Counted from the stretch's first letter, positions 1-7,651 are shown. The stretch: 64,000 nucleotides of DNA from Curtobacterium pusillum (GCF_007673235.1 NZ_VDZH01000003.1:345168-409167); one strand, 5' to 3'. Notes: a model not told the origin generated them from the sequence alone. A program made the numbers and translations.

Positions 1-57
1 ACCCTGACCTTTTCCACAGATGGCCCCTCGTCGGGACTTCGCCAGGGTCGGCGACCG

Positions 58-63
58 TAGGAT
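58..63 (+). promoter_or_regulatory. Leaderless -10 hexamer for the GNAT gene
   Basis: TAGGAT ends 8 nt before the ATG at 72. If transcription starts about 7 nt after the hexamer, the mRNA begins at the start codon. No Shine-Dalgarno sequence is visible. The -35 region shows no consensus. Confidence 0.5.
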
Positions 64-71
64 TTGGTGCC

Positions 72-704
72 ATGGAGATCGCCCCCGCACCCACCCTGAC
101 CGGCGACCGTGTGACGCTCGAGCCCCTCGGGCCGGAGCACGCGGACGACCTGCGGGCGGCGGTCGCTGACGGCGATCTCTGGCGCACCTGGTACACCTCG
201 ATCCCGGCGCCGGCGCAGGTCGACGACGAGATCGACCGTCGCCTCGCCGAACAGGCCGCCGGTCGCATGGTGCCGTTCGCGGTGCGCGACCGTCCGACCG
301 GCCGCGTGGTGGGGTCGACCACCTTCCTGAGCCCGGACACCGCGAACCGACGCGTGGAGATCGGGGCGACCTTCCTGTCGCGGTCCTCGCAGCGGTCGGG
401 CATCAACACCGAGGCGAAGCTGCTCATGCTGTCGCACGCGTTCGACGTCTGGCAGTGCATCGCGGTGGAGTTCCGGACGCACTGGCACAACACGCAGTCC
501 CGCACGGCGATCGCAGCGCTCGGGGCCAAGCAGGACGGCGTGCTGCGGAACCACTCGGTCGGACGGGACGGCACCCTCCGCGACACCGTGGTGTTCTCGA
601 TCATCGCGTCCGAGTGGCCGACCGTCCGGCTCTCGCTGGCGGAGCGCCTGCGGCGGCACGACCGGGCCGAGGGGTCCCGACGCCGGTCGGCTCGGCACGC
701 CTGA
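72..704 (+). CDS. GNAT family N-acetyltransferase, RimJ/RimL type
   Basis: A 210-residue acetyltransferase expected to transfer acetyl from acetyl-CoA to an amine; RimJ/RimL relatives acetylate protein N termini, but the substrate here is unknown. The N terminus has the family opening 'RVTLEPLGPEHA'. The acetyl-CoA loop is in 'RSSQRSGINTEAK' (around residues 104-116), a form of the Q/R-x-x-G-x-G/A motif. The basic C terminus (about residues 190-210) looks unstructured. The ATG at 72 is chosen because a TAGGAT hexamer sits 8 nt upstream. It is a cytosolic, apparently monocistronic gene; the next gene begins 39 bp downstream with its own promoter hexamer. Confidence 0.8.
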   Translation: MEIAPAPTLTGDRVTLEPLGPEHADDLRAAVADGDLWRTWYTSIPAPAQVDDEIDRRLAEQAAGRMVPFAVRDRPTGRVVGSTTFLSPDTANRRVEIGATFLSRSSQRSGINTEAKLLMLSHAFDVWQCIAVEFRTHWHNTQSRTAIAALGAKQDGVLRNHSVGRDGTLRDTVVFSIIASEWPTVRLSLAERLRRHDRAEGSRRRSARHA

Positions 705-730
705 CCCGACGGCACCCGGCACGGTCCGAG

Positions 731-736
731 TAGCGT
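731..736 (+). promoter_or_regulatory. Leaderless -10 hexamer fixing the GTG start at 744
   Basis: TAGCGT is followed by 7 nt and then the GTG at 744. This spacing supports GTG as the true start of a leaderless message. Confidence 0.55.
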
Positions 737-743
737 TCGGGGC

Positions 744-1235
744 GTGCACGTCGGCATCCGGATCGTCCTCGACGCGCCGGTCGAGGCCGTGCGCGACGCC
801 CTGCTGTCCCCGTCGGTGATGGTGGCGGTCACGAAACCGTTCCTCGTCTACCGGTCCCGCGACCCGCAGGGATTCCCCGCGCGGTGGGTCCCCGGTGAGC
901 CGCACCCGATCACGGCGAGTGCGTTCGGTCTGGTGCCGAGCGGCGACACGCACGTGGACATCGACCTGTACGACGTCGAGGGCGTGCCCGTGCAGCGCGA
1001 CAACGGGGGTGGCACCAGTGGCCTCTTCGGGCGCATGACCATGCAGCACCGGATGGCCGTCCGACCAGCGCCGGACGAACGGACCCTGCTGATCGACCGG
1101 CTCACCTACCGGATGCGCCCGAGTGCGCTCGGCGTCCTGCTGTGGCCGGGGATGTGGGTCATCTGGCAGTGGCGCGCGCTCCGGATGCGGCAGCTCGCAC
1201 CGCAGTGGCGGCGACCCCGTCGGGCCGCGGCCTGA
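744..1235 (+). CDS. SRPBCC/START-like small protein
   Basis: A 163-residue protein with no catalytic signature. Its opening 'VGIRIVLDAPVEAVRDALLS' resembles the first beta strand and helix of SRPBCC (START-like, Bet v 1 fold) proteins, which bind hydrophobic ligands in a cavity. A hydrophobic stretch near residues 127-143 ('LGVLLWPGMWVIWQW') is followed by an Arg-rich tail, so it may touch the membrane. The GTG start is supported by a TAGCGT hexamer 7 nt upstream. The SRPBCC assignment is inference from the N-terminal pattern; ligand and role are unknown. Confidence 0.6.
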   Translation: MHVGIRIVLDAPVEAVRDALLSPSVMVAVTKPFLVYRSRDPQGFPARWVPGEPHPITASAFGLVPSGDTHVDIDLYDVEGVPVQRDNGGGTSGLFGRMTMQHRMAVRPAPDERTLLIDRLTYRMRPSALGVLLWPGMWVIWQWRALRMRQLAPQWRRPRRAAA

Positions 1236-1279
1236 CCGACGGACGCACCACGGGCCTCCCGGCCGGCGCGCAACGGGCG

Positions 1280-1285
1280 TACGCT
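1280..1285 (+). promoter_or_regulatory. Leaderless -10 hexamer fixing the GTG start at 1292
   Basis: TACGCT lies 6 nt before GTG 1292. It decides between this start and in-frame upstream codons that would overlap the previous gene. Confidence 0.5.
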
Positions 1286-1291
1286 CGCACC

Positions 1292-1933
1292 GTGAGCCAG
1301 ACGCATGAGCCGGCAACCGACGACCGCGTGCACAGCACGCTCGCCACCGTGGACTGGCGGCGGATGACCTTCGACCTGTACCGCCGCGTCCGGGCGACCG
1401 CCGATCCGGAGACCGCGCACGCGATGTGGCGCGAGACCCGGGACGCGATGTTCGGTGAGCACCCCGCGAGCCCGCTCCTCGACGAGGACGCCCGCGACTT
1501 CGAGTCCCTGCCCGTCCCGGACTACGACCCGGCCTGGCGCTTCCGCGCCCGTGTCGAGCCGGCCGAGGCCCTGGCGATGGACGTCGAGACCGGCACGGAC
1601 GGCACCGTGCACTTCGACCGACTCGGCATCGTGTCCCTGCCCGGCGTCGGGACGCTCGACGTGTGGTCGCACGGCGGCTACGCGGGCGGTGTCTTCGTCC
1701 CCGTCAAGGACGCCAGCGCCGGCAAGGCCCGCGGGACGTACGGCGGTGGCCGCTACCTGCTGGACACGATCAAGGGCGCCGACCTCGGCGGCGACGACGG
1801 CGAACTCGTCCTCGACTTCAACTTCGCGTACAACCCGTCGTGCGCGTACGACCCAGCGTGGGCGTGCCCGCTCGCGCCTCCGGGCAACACCGTCGCGGTG
1901 CCGATCCCCGTCGGCGAGCAGTACGACTTCTAG
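1292..1933 (+). CDS. DUF1684 family protein
   Basis: A 213-residue soluble protein of the DUF1684 family, which is common in actinobacteria and has no known activity. Family features include 'REPV/REPA'-like acidic N-terminal segments, the repeated Gly-rich middle ('GTYGGGRYLLDTIKG', about residues 148-162) and the near-invariant C-terminal block 'LDFNFAYNPSCAYDPAWACP', rich in Asn, Pro and two Cys, followed by 'PGNTVAVPIPVGEQ'. The GTG at 1292 is chosen over in-frame upstream codons because of the TACGCT hexamer 6 nt before it. It is followed 10 bp later by a GntR gene, so the two probably share a transcript. Confidence 0.75.
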   Translation: MSQTHEPATDDRVHSTLATVDWRRMTFDLYRRVRATADPETAHAMWRETRDAMFGEHPASPLLDEDARDFESLPVPDYDPAWRFRARVEPAEALAMDVETGTDGTVHFDRLGIVSLPGVGTLDVWSHGGYAGGVFVPVKDASAGKARGTYGGGRYLLDTIKGADLGGDDGELVLDFNFAYNPSCAYDPAWACPLAPPGNTVAVPIPVGEQYDF

Positions 1934-1943
1934 GGTGGAGCAC

Positions 1944-2303
1944 ATGTCGGGTCTCGTCGCGATCGACGCCGGAGGGCGTGTCCCCCCGTTCGAACAGGTG
2001 CGGTCGCAGATCGCCGCGCAGATCGGTGCGGGGTACCTCGTCGACGGTGAACGCCTGCCGAGCGTCCGGGGGCTGGCCGACGAGCTCGGTCTCGCCGCGG
2101 GGACGGTCGCGAAGGCCTACCAGCTCCTCGAGGAGTCCGGCCTCGTGCACACCGCACGAGGTGCCGGCACCCGGGTGATCCGTCCGGCGGACGTCCCGGA
2201 ACCGGTGACCGAGGCCGCACGCGCACTCGCCGCCGCTGCCCGGGCCGCTGGGCTCTCCGCCGACCAGGCCGCGACGGCACTCCGGGACGCCTGGCCCGCC
2301 TGA
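1944..2303 (+). CDS. Short GntR family regulator (YtrA-like)
   Basis: A 119-residue DNA-binding protein: an N-terminal GntR winged helix ('PPFEQVRSQIAAQI', 'LPSVRGLADELGLAAGTVAK') and only about 45 residues after it. This fits the YtrA type, in which a short C-terminal helix gives dimers and there is no large effector domain. YtrA-type genes usually control neighbouring ABC transporters, but none is nearby. The ATG at 1944 has GGAG 3 nt upstream in 'GGTGGAGCAC'; GTG 1935 is an in-frame alternative. It lies 10 bp after the DUF1684 gene and ends just before a palindromic repeat. Confidence 0.85.
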   Translation: MSGLVAIDAGGRVPPFEQVRSQIAAQIGAGYLVDGERLPSVRGLADELGLAAGTVAKAYQLLEESGLVHTARGAGTRVIRPADVPEPVTEAARALAAAARAAGLSADQAATALRDAWPA

Positions 2304-2332
2304 CGGGTGCGCGCTGACGCCGCGCTGCCGCA

Positions 2333-2436
2333 GTGTGCGAGGTTCCGCGCTCGGTGCGAGGCCGCGCGCGTCCCACGGTGCGCGGAACCTCGCACCGTGG
2401 CGTGCGCACATCGCGCGGGCCTCGCACCGTGCGAGG
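2333..2436. repeat. Palindromic repeat family A, copy 1
   Basis: A perfect 15-bp inverted repeat (GTGCGAGGTTCCGCG at 2335-2349, its complement at 2381-2395) encloses a 31-nt G+C-rich loop. A smaller palindrome, CCTCGCAC-c-GTGCGAGG, follows at 2420-2436. The element fills the gap between two convergent genes. A second copy lies at 13250-13346. Function is unknown; a bidirectional 3'-end or REP-like role is possible. Confidence 0.8.
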
Positions 2437-2456
2437 TGCCGGGCCGCCGCCGACCG

Positions 2457-3290
2457 TCAGCAGTGCTCGAACACGTAGTCGTCGTGGGACGGCGTCACGA
2501 GGTCACGGTCGCGCAGGATCGTCATCGCCGGACGGTCGTCGTCCGCGCACACCGACGACCACGACCGGTCGGTGTTGTCCGAGTACTCGACGTCGATGAC
2601 GTGCTGCCCGTAGGCCTTCGTGTACGCCGAGCACTCCTGGTACTCGACGCACTCCTCGGCGACGACGAAGTCGAACCCCGTGCTCTTCCGCCCGGAGGCC
2701 CCGAGCTGCGGCGTGTTCTTCTGCCCGACTGCCAGCCCGTGCTCGTGCCCGACCTCGACCAGGGCACGGGCGAGCGCCAGGTTGCCCGCGCGGGTGAGCG
2801 CACCGTGCGACCGGGTCCACGAGTCGAGGTTGTCGAACTCCACCGCGTCGAACCCGCGGTCGGCGCAGCGGGCGATCGACGTCGTCAGGACCTTCGTGAT
2901 CGTGGACCGTGCCGCAGCCGTGGAGGTGTCGAGGAGCATCTCGTCCGGCCACCCCGGGTCGGAAACGGGCTTCCCGTCGTCGTCGCGCAGGACCGCCGAC
3001 GGGTGGTCGTCGAGCCATGCGTCGGCGTCGCCCGGCTGGGTCTGGAAGCCGTTCACGTAGCAGATCGAGTACTTCCCGGCGGCCGGGCGGTCCGTGCTGT
3101 CCCGCTCGACGATCGTCACCCCGGCCGGCGGCGTGTAGCCCCCGCCGAGCTGGTAGTCCGGGATCCCCGAGGCGGGCAGGTTCTCGTAGGAGGAAGACGA
3201 CGACCCAGACCCGGTTGCCGCGCACCCAGACAGCCCGATCACCGCCACCACGGCCATCGCGGCCGCACCAAGGACTGTCCGTTCTCGCAC
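2457..3290 (-). CDS. Endo-alpha-1,4-polygalactosaminidase (GH114-like) lipoprotein
   Basis: A 277-residue exported lipoprotein. The GTG at 3290 gives a typical signal: positive N terminus, hydrophobic core 'VLGAAAMAVVAVIGLSGC' and lipobox L-S-G-C (Cys near residue 21), followed by a Ser-rich linker. The mature part has the GH114 TIM-barrel pattern, including 'KYSICYVNGF', 'DAVEFDNLDSW' with the conserved acidic pair, and 'GLAVGQKNTPQL'. GH114 enzymes cleave alpha-1,4-linked galactosamine polymers. Many bacterial members are uncharacterised, so the substrate is uncertain. It is divergent from the RNA helicase; their promoters overlap near 3305-3314. Confidence 0.8.
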   Translation of the reverse strand: MRERTVLGAAAMAVVAVIGLSGCAATGSGSSSSSYENLPASGIPDYQLGGGYTPPAGVTIVERDSTDRPAAGKYSICYVNGFQTQPGDADAWLDDHPSAVLRDDDGKPVSDPGWPDEMLLDTSTAAARSTITKVLTTSIARCADRGFDAVEFDNLDSWTRSHGALTRAGNLALARALVEVGHEHGLAVGQKNTPQLGASGRKSTGFDFVVAEECVEYQECSAYTKAYGQHVIDVEYSDNTDRSWSSVCADDDRPAMTILRDRDLVTPSHDDYVFEHC

Positions 3291-3520
3291 GCCCAGATCC
3301 TCGCACGCTATGATGGACGTACTCGAGGCGCCGATCGCCTCGTGCGTCGTACGGACGCCCCCGAACTCCCGGTCCACGGACCGATGATCGAGCACCTCCC
3401 GAAGGTGCCAGGCTTCTCTGCTGCGGCGACTGCGCCAGCCACACCCGTTGGCGCGCATCCCGCCCGCGCGCTGCCCCAGAGCGCGCCCACAGCCGGAGTC
3501 CTCCGGCTCGAAAGGTCACC
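3291..3520 (+). promoter_or_regulatory. Promoter and long structured 5' leader of the DEAD-box helicase
   Basis: A TATGAT hexamer at 3309-3314 could start transcription near 3321, leaving a leader of about 200 nt. The leader has two clear hairpins: GAGGCG-ccgat-CGCCTC (3325-3341) and GCACCT-cccga-AGGTGC (3392-3408). An AAGG ribosome-binding site lies just before the ATG. Long structured leaders are known for cold-induced RNA helicases; the -35 is weak here. Confidence 0.4.
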
Positions 3521-5128
3521 ATGACCAACGAAGACATCCGTTTCTCCGACCTCGGCGTCCCCGCGCCGATGGTCGACGTCCTCGCCCAGCAGGGCAAGGA
3601 GACCGCGTTCCCGATCCAGGCCGACACACTCCCCGACTCGCTCAAGGGCAAGGACGTGCTCGGTCGCGGCCGCACCGGTTCCGGCAAGACGATCGCCTTC
3701 GCGATCCCGCTCGCCGCCCGGCTCGCCGCGAACCCGCGCAAGCGCCGCGCCGGTCGCCCCCGCGCGCTGGTGCTCGCCCCGACCCGTGAGCTCGCGACGC
3801 AGATCGACGCGACACTCGCCCCCCTCGCCAAGGCGATGGGCCTCAACACGACGACGATCTTCGGCGGTGTCGGTCAGGGCCGTCAGGTCGACGCGCTCCG
3901 CGGTGGCGTCGACGTGGTCGTCGCCTGCCCGGGTCGCCTCGCCGACCTCATGCAGCAGGGCCACGTGCAGCTCGACGCCATCGAGGTCACCGTCCTCGAC
4001 GAGGCCGACCACATGGCCGACATGGGCTTCCTGCCCGGCGTGACGAAGATCATGCAGGCGACGCCCGAGCAGGGGCAGCGTCTGCTGTTCTCCGCGACGC
4101 TCGACAACGGCGTGGACAAGCTCGTCAAGAAGTTCCTGCACAACCCGGTGATGCACTCGGTCGACGACGAGACCAGCCCGGTCGAGGCCATGACGCACCA
4201 CCTGTTCGAGGTCGCCGACGCCGACGCGAAGAAGGACCTCGTCCGGACCCTCGCGAGCGGCACCGGTCGTCGCATCCTCTTCATGCGCACGAAGCACCAC
4301 GCCAAGCGTCTCGCGAAGCAGCTCAGCAGCCAGGGCATCCCGGCCGTCGACCTGCAGGGCAACCTCTCGCAGGGTGCTCGTGAGCGGAACCTCGCGAAGT
4401 TCTCCTCCGGCGAGGCCCTCGTGCTCGTCGCCACCGACGTCGCCGCCCGTGGCGTGCACGTCGACCACGTCGAGCTCGTCGTCCACGTCGACCCGCCGAC
4501 CGAGCACAAGGCGTACCTGCACCGTTCGGGCCGCACCGCGCGTGCCGGTTCCTCCGGTGACGTCGTCACCGTCACGATGCCGGCCGAGCGTCGCGACGTA
4601 GCGCAGATGATGCGTGCGGCCGCGATCAAGGTCACACCGCAACAGGTCACGGCGAACTCCCCCGCCGTCTCGGAGCTCGTCGGCGAGGTCGCTCCGGTCC
4701 GCCACGTCGCCCCGGAGCAGCCGGCACAGCAGCAGCGTCAGCCCAAGCAGCGGACGAACGAGTCCGACAGTGCGGGTGGCGGTCGTCGCCGTGGTCGCGG
4801 CGGTCGGTCTGGAGGCGCGGCGCAGCCCGCGCGCACCGGCTCGGCTTCCGGGTCGTCCGGTGCAGGGCGTCGCGGCGGTCGTCCCGCCGAGGCCGGCGCC
4901 GGCGCGTCGGCCGGCTCCGCCGGTGGGCAGCGTTCCGCTGCCGCGTCCGGTGGTCGCCGCAGTGGCGGCAGCCGTCGCGCGTCGAGCGACACCGTCCGCG
5001 GTGGGTCCGCTCCGGTCTGGTCCTCGGAGGGCGGCTACGCCGCCGGCCGTGGTGCCGGCTCCGAGTCGGGCGGCAATCGTCGAGGTGGCTCGCGCCGCGC
5101 GTCCCGTCCCGCCGGTTCCGCGCGCTGA
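3521..5128 (+). CDS. DEAD-box ATP-dependent RNA helicase
   Basis: A 535-residue RNA helicase that unwinds RNA duplexes using ATP, probably in cold adaptation, ribosome assembly or RNA decay. Motifs are complete: Q motif 'FPIQADTLP' (30-38), Walker A 'GRGRTGSGKT' (48-57), 'PTRELA', 'DEAD' in 'VLDEADHMADMGF', 'SAT' in 'LLFSATL', 'VATDVAARGVHVDH' and 'HRSGRTARAG'. From about residue 385 the tail is a low-complexity Gly/Arg/Ser/Ala region, typical of the RhlE/CsdA class, that binds RNA non-specifically. It is preceded by a structured leader of about 200 nt, which suggests post-transcriptional control. Confidence 0.95.
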   Translation: MTNEDIRFSDLGVPAPMVDVLAQQGKETAFPIQADTLPDSLKGKDVLGRGRTGSGKTIAFAIPLAARLAANPRKRRAGRPRALVLAPTRELATQIDATLAPLAKAMGLNTTTIFGGVGQGRQVDALRGGVDVVVACPGRLADLMQQGHVQLDAIEVTVLDEADHMADMGFLPGVTKIMQATPEQGQRLLFSATLDNGVDKLVKKFLHNPVMHSVDDETSPVEAMTHHLFEVADADAKKDLVRTLASGTGRRILFMRTKHHAKRLAKQLSSQGIPAVDLQGNLSQGARERNLAKFSSGEALVLVATDVAARGVHVDHVELVVHVDPPTEHKAYLHRSGRTARAGSSGDVVTVTMPAERRDVAQMMRAAAIKVTPQQVTANSPAVSELVGEVAPVRHVAPEQPAQQQRQPKQRTNESDSAGGGRRRGRGGRSGGAAQPARTGSASGSSGAGRRGGRPAEAGAGASAGSAGGQRSAAASGGRRSGGSRRASSDTVRGGSAPVWSSEGGYAAGRGAGSESGGNRRGGSRRASRPAGSAR

Positions 5129-5250
5129 CCCCTCGGGGGACAACCTCCACGCCCCCTGGGCACGGACGGGTTCCCGGCGCGTAGGTTCTCCTTCACCGGA
5201 TGCCGCGCAAGCGACTGACGGGGAACTGTCCGCTGTCGGAAGGAGAGCCT

Positions 5251-5454
5251 ATGGCTGGGATCGAAGACGTCAAGAACGCCGCTGCGAAGGCAGCAGGCAA
5301 GGCCAAGGAAGCCGTCGGGAACGTGACGGACAACGACCGCCTCAAGGCTGAAGGCAAGACCGATCAGGTCAAGGCCGACACCAAGCAGGCAGGTACGAAC
5401 GTCAAGGACGCCGCTTCAGGCGTCGCCGACAGCCTCAAGAACGAGAACAAGTAA
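5251..5454 (+). CDS. CsbD family stress protein
   Basis: A 67-residue hydrophilic protein of the CsbD family. It is Lys/Ala/Asp-rich with short heptad-like repeats such as 'AAAKAAGKAKEAVGNVTDN' and 'DRLKAEGKTDQVKADTKQA', and has no Cys or Trp. CsbD proteins are induced in general stress and stationary phase and are probably disordered or helical; the molecular role is unknown. The ATG at 5251 has a strong AAGGAG ribosome-binding site 6 nt upstream. A terminator hairpin follows 21 bp after the stop, so the gene forms its own short transcription unit. Confidence 0.9.
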   Translation: MAGIEDVKNAAAKAAGKAKEAVGNVTDNDRLKAEGKTDQVKADTKQAGTNVKDAASGVADSLKNENK

Positions 5455-5475
5455 GCCGGTCCAGTACCGCGCTGC

Positions 5476-5510
5476 GAAGCCCCCGGTTCCGATTCGGATC
5501 CGGGGGCTTC
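5476..5510 (+). terminator. Hairpin terminator after csbD-like gene
   Basis: An 11-bp perfect stem, GAAGCCCCCGG / CCGGGGGCTTC, encloses a 13-nt partly paired loop. Only a weak T tract follows. It lies between convergent genes and could act in both directions. Confidence 0.7.
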
Positions 5511-5540
5511 GTCGTGCGCGGGGCAGGTCGACGGGAACGG

Positions 5541-6083
5541 CTACATGAGTGCGCCGACGGACGCGAGGCCCGCGCGCAGGAGTGCTCCGCGACCGCCCTC
5601 CATCTCGTCGGCGACGGCGTCCGACGCGGCTTCCATCGGGCTCATCCACGTCAGCTCGAGGGCGTCCTGCCGGGGCTCGCACGTGCCGGTCACGGGGACG
5701 ACGTACGCCAGGGAGATCGCGTGCTGCCGTTCGTCCGTGTACACCGAGGCGCCGGGCAGCGGGAAGTACTCCGCCACCGTGAACGGCGTCGGACTCGAGG
5801 GCAGCTGCGGGAACGCCATCGGGCCGAGGTCCTTCTCGAGGTGCCGGAACAGCGCCGTGCGGATCGACTCCCCGTACATCACGCGGCCGGACACGAGCGT
5901 GCGGGCGATCGACCCGCTCGGGGACACGCGGAGCAGCACGCCCACCTCGGTGACGACACCGAGACCGTCGGTGCGGACGGGGACCGCCTCGACGTAGCAG
6001 ATCGGCAGTCGACGGCGGACGTTCGCGAGCTCCTCGTCGGACAGCCAGCCGGAGTCGGGGTCGGGGGTGCGCAGCGAGGCCAT
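5541..6083 (-). CDS. NUDIX-like family protein (DUF4916)
   Basis: A 180-residue cytosolic protein matching the actinobacterial DUF4916 group, which has a NUDIX-like fold. Characteristic parts are 'DSGWLSDEELANVRRRLPI' at the N terminus, 'VMYGESIRTALFRHLEKDLG' in the place of the Nudix helix, and 'AISLAYVVPVTGTCEPRQDA'. The classical Nudix box (G-x5-E-x7-R-E-x2-E-E) is not intact: the segment 'GESIRTALFRHLEKDLG' keeps only some acidic positions, so pyrophosphohydrolase activity is doubtful. It is convergent with the CsbD gene across a hairpin and divergent from the esterase at 6169. Confidence 0.75.
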   Translation of the reverse strand: MASLRTPDPDSGWLSDEELANVRRRLPICYVEAVPVRTDGLGVVTEVGVLLRVSPSGSIARTLVSGRVMYGESIRTALFRHLEKDLGPMAFPQLPSSPTPFTVAEYFPLPGASVYTDERQHAISLAYVVPVTGTCEPRQDALELTWMSPMEAASDAVADEMEGGRGALLRAGLASVGALM

Positions 6084-6141
6084 GCACCGTGTCTACCAGT
6101 CGCCCCGGCGAGTTCGGCGCAAGGCGCGGGGGTTGGGGATG

Positions 6142-6161
6142 GTTGATGCGTCAACTAAAGT
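6142..6161 (+). promoter_or_regulatory. Operator dyad touching the -10 of the esterase gene
   Basis: GTTGA-tgcg-TCAAC (6142-6155) is directly followed by TAAAGT (6156-6161), which lies 7 nt before ATG 6169. A repressor bound to the dyad would block the promoter. TTGA/TCAA half-sites resemble MarR-type operators; the regulator is not identified. Confidence 0.45.
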
Positions 6162-6168
6162 CTTGCAC

Positions 6169-6786
6169 ATGATCGATCGCGACGTCGTGCAGTGGACCCG
6201 GGACCCCTCCGAGCGGTCGGGCACGCCGCTCCTCGTGACCATGCACGGGGTGGGGTCGAACGAACGCGACCTGCTCGGACTCGCGCCGGCGCTGCCGTCG
6301 TCGTGGACCCTGGCGTCACTGCGTGCACCGATGCCGTGGGGGCAGGGGTTCAGCTGGTACCCGCTCGGCACGCCGGGCTCCCCCGCGCTCGAACCGGTCG
6401 ACGAGTCGGTGTCCGGCGTGCTCGACTGGATCGACTCCGTCGCCGCCGACCACCCGCGGATCGGACTGCTCGGGTTCTCGCAGGGCGGGTCGATGGCACT
6501 GCAGCTGCTGCGCGCTCGACCGTCGGGGTTCGCGTTCGCGGTGTCCCTGTCGGGCTTCGTCGTGCCGGGCGTCACCGACGGTCGGGACACCGCCGTGGAG
6601 CAGGTCCGGCCGCGGGTGTTCCTCGGGCACGGCGACCTCGACCCGGTGATCCCGGCCGAGGCCACCGCTCGGGCGCAGGCATGGGCCGCCGCGCACACCG
6701 CTGTGACGGACCGCACCTACGAGGGCCTGCCGCACGCGGTGTCCGCCGCGGAGTTGGCGGACGTGGCCGCGTTCATCGGCGGCTGA
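6169..6786 (+). CDS. Alpha/beta-hydrolase, phospholipase/carboxylesterase family
   Basis: A 205-residue serine hydrolase of the short carboxylesterase (phospholipase/carboxylesterase) family. It has 'LLVTMHGVGSNERDLL' with the oxyanion-hole HG, the nucleophile elbow G-F-S-Q-G in 'LLGFSQGGSMAL', the acid in 'VFLGHGDLDPVIP' and the catalytic His in 'EGLPHAVSAAE'. These enzymes hydrolyse small carboxylic esters; the natural substrate is unknown. ATG 6169 is preferred over the in-frame ATG at 6139 because TAAAGT lies 7 nt upstream. An operator-like dyad touches that hexamer, so it may be under a MarR-like repressor. Confidence 0.85.
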   Translation: MIDRDVVQWTRDPSERSGTPLLVTMHGVGSNERDLLGLAPALPSSWTLASLRAPMPWGQGFSWYPLGTPGSPALEPVDESVSGVLDWIDSVAADHPRIGLLGFSQGGSMALQLLRARPSGFAFAVSLSGFVVPGVTDGRDTAVEQVRPRVFLGHGDLDPVIPAEATARAQAWAAAHTAVTDRTYEGLPHAVSAAELADVAAFIGG

Positions 6787-6818
6787 CGGCTCTCGACGCC
6801 ACCGGACGACGAACGGGA

Positions 6819-6899
6819 GCGCGCCCCGCTCGGCGGCAACGCGAAGCGTTGCGCGGGGCGCGCCGACCGAGCCTGCGAGGGAGGAGTGCCAGCTGGCAC
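6819..6899. terminator. Large bidirectional hairpin and palindrome between convergent genes
   Basis: An outer stem GCGCGCCCCGC (6819-6829) pairs with 6853-6863, and an inner stem GCAACGC-gaa-GCGTTGC (6836-6852) stacks on it, leaving a 6-nt bulge on one side. A 14-bp perfect palindrome, GTGCCAGCTGGCAC, follows at 6886-6899. There is no T tract. It probably ends or protects the transcripts of the esterase and padR-like genes. Confidence 0.6.
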
Positions 6900-6926
6900 C
6901 GTGCCTCCCGTCCGCCGTTTCCGACG

Positions 6927-7577
6927 TCAGTCGGCGAGGATCTGCAGGAGGTCCTTTCGGAGCTGGTCGATCTTGGCCGTGGCCGCCTTCGTCTGCTCCT
7001 CCGTCGCGCTGGTGCGGTACATGTGCAGCACGCCCATGGTCTTGCGGAGCGCCTCGATGAACTCGCGTGACGAGTCCGGGAGGCCCGGCGCCTCGAAGGC
7101 CGCGGCGATCTCGTCCGCCTTCGCCTCGGCCTCGGCCTTGCCGGCGTCGGTGAGCTCGAAGAGCGTCTTGCGACCGTCTCCCGTGGAGACGACGAGCTCT
7201 TCGTCGACGAGCTGCTGGAGGGTCGGGTAGACCGAACCTGGGCTCGGCTTCCAGGCGCCGCCGGTGCGCTCGGCGATGGTCTTGATCACGGCGTAGCCGT
7301 TCTGCGGGCCCTCGGCCAGCAGGCCGAGGATCGCGAGGCGGACGTCGCCGCGACGGCGGCGCTCACGGCCGAAGCCGGGCCCACCGAAACCGGGACCCCC
7401 GAAACCGGGGCCGAAGCCGCGACCGAAGCCGGGGCCGAAGCCACCGCGTCCGCCATGGTCGTGGTCACCGCGGTCGCGGCCGGGGAAGCCGGCGCCGTGG
7501 TGCTGCCGCGCGCCGCCGAACCGGGGGCCGCGCGGGTGCTGGTGGTTGTTGATGTTGTCGTCGTACATGGGGCGCAT
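6927..7577 (-). CDS. PadR family transcriptional regulator with Gly/Phe-rich N-terminal extension
   Basis: A 216-residue regulator. The winged-helix PadR domain (about residues 75-150) includes 'RLAILGLLAEGPQNGYAVIK', 'WKPSPGSVYPTLQQLVDEEL' and 'FELTDAGKAEAEA'. After it comes a helical dimerisation region ending 'KIDQLRKDLLQILAD'. The first 70 residues are unusual: a His/Asn/Arg-rich start, then repeats of 'GFGPGFGRGFG' type, probably disordered. PadR proteins usually repress their own gene and a nearby efflux or detoxification gene. TATCG/CGATA dyads upstream (7622-7651) fit self-repression. Confidence 0.85.
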   Translation of the reverse strand: MRPMYDDNINNHQHPRGPRFGGARQHHGAGFPGRDRGDHDHGGRGGFGPGFGRGFGPGFGGPGFGGPGFGRERRRRGDVRLAILGLLAEGPQNGYAVIKTIAERTGGAWKPSPGSVYPTLQQLVDEELVVSTGDGRKTLFELTDAGKAEAEAKADEIAAAFEAPGLPDSSREFIEALRKTMGVLHMYRTSATEEQTKAATAKIDQLRKDLLQILAD

Positions 7578-7621
7578 GGTGCGTCCTTCCTGGTCAGTGT
7601 TCGAAGTTGGCTCGCGATCGG

Positions 7622-7651
7622 TATCGTTCCTATCGCGATGTGTTAACGATA
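7622..7651 (-). promoter_or_regulatory. Probable PadR operator
   Basis: Two nested dyads share the right half-site: TATCGTT (7622-7628) with AACGATA (7645-7651), and TATCG (7631-7635) with CGATA (7647-7651). The region is A+T-richer than its surroundings and lies 45-74 bp upstream of the padR-like start, between it and the divergent lhr gene. It could control both. Confidence 0.45.

Noticed and set aside
1142-1291. An earlier start for the DUF1684 gene
   Set aside because: It would overlap the previous gene by about 95 bp, has no promoter or ribosome-binding site, and the extra N terminus does not match the family. The TACGCT hexamer supports 1292.
2503-3849. A 448-codon minus-strand frame overlapping the GH114 gene and the helicase start
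   Set aside because: It is a shadow in another frame. The frame ending at 2457 gives a lipoprotein signal and domain motifs.
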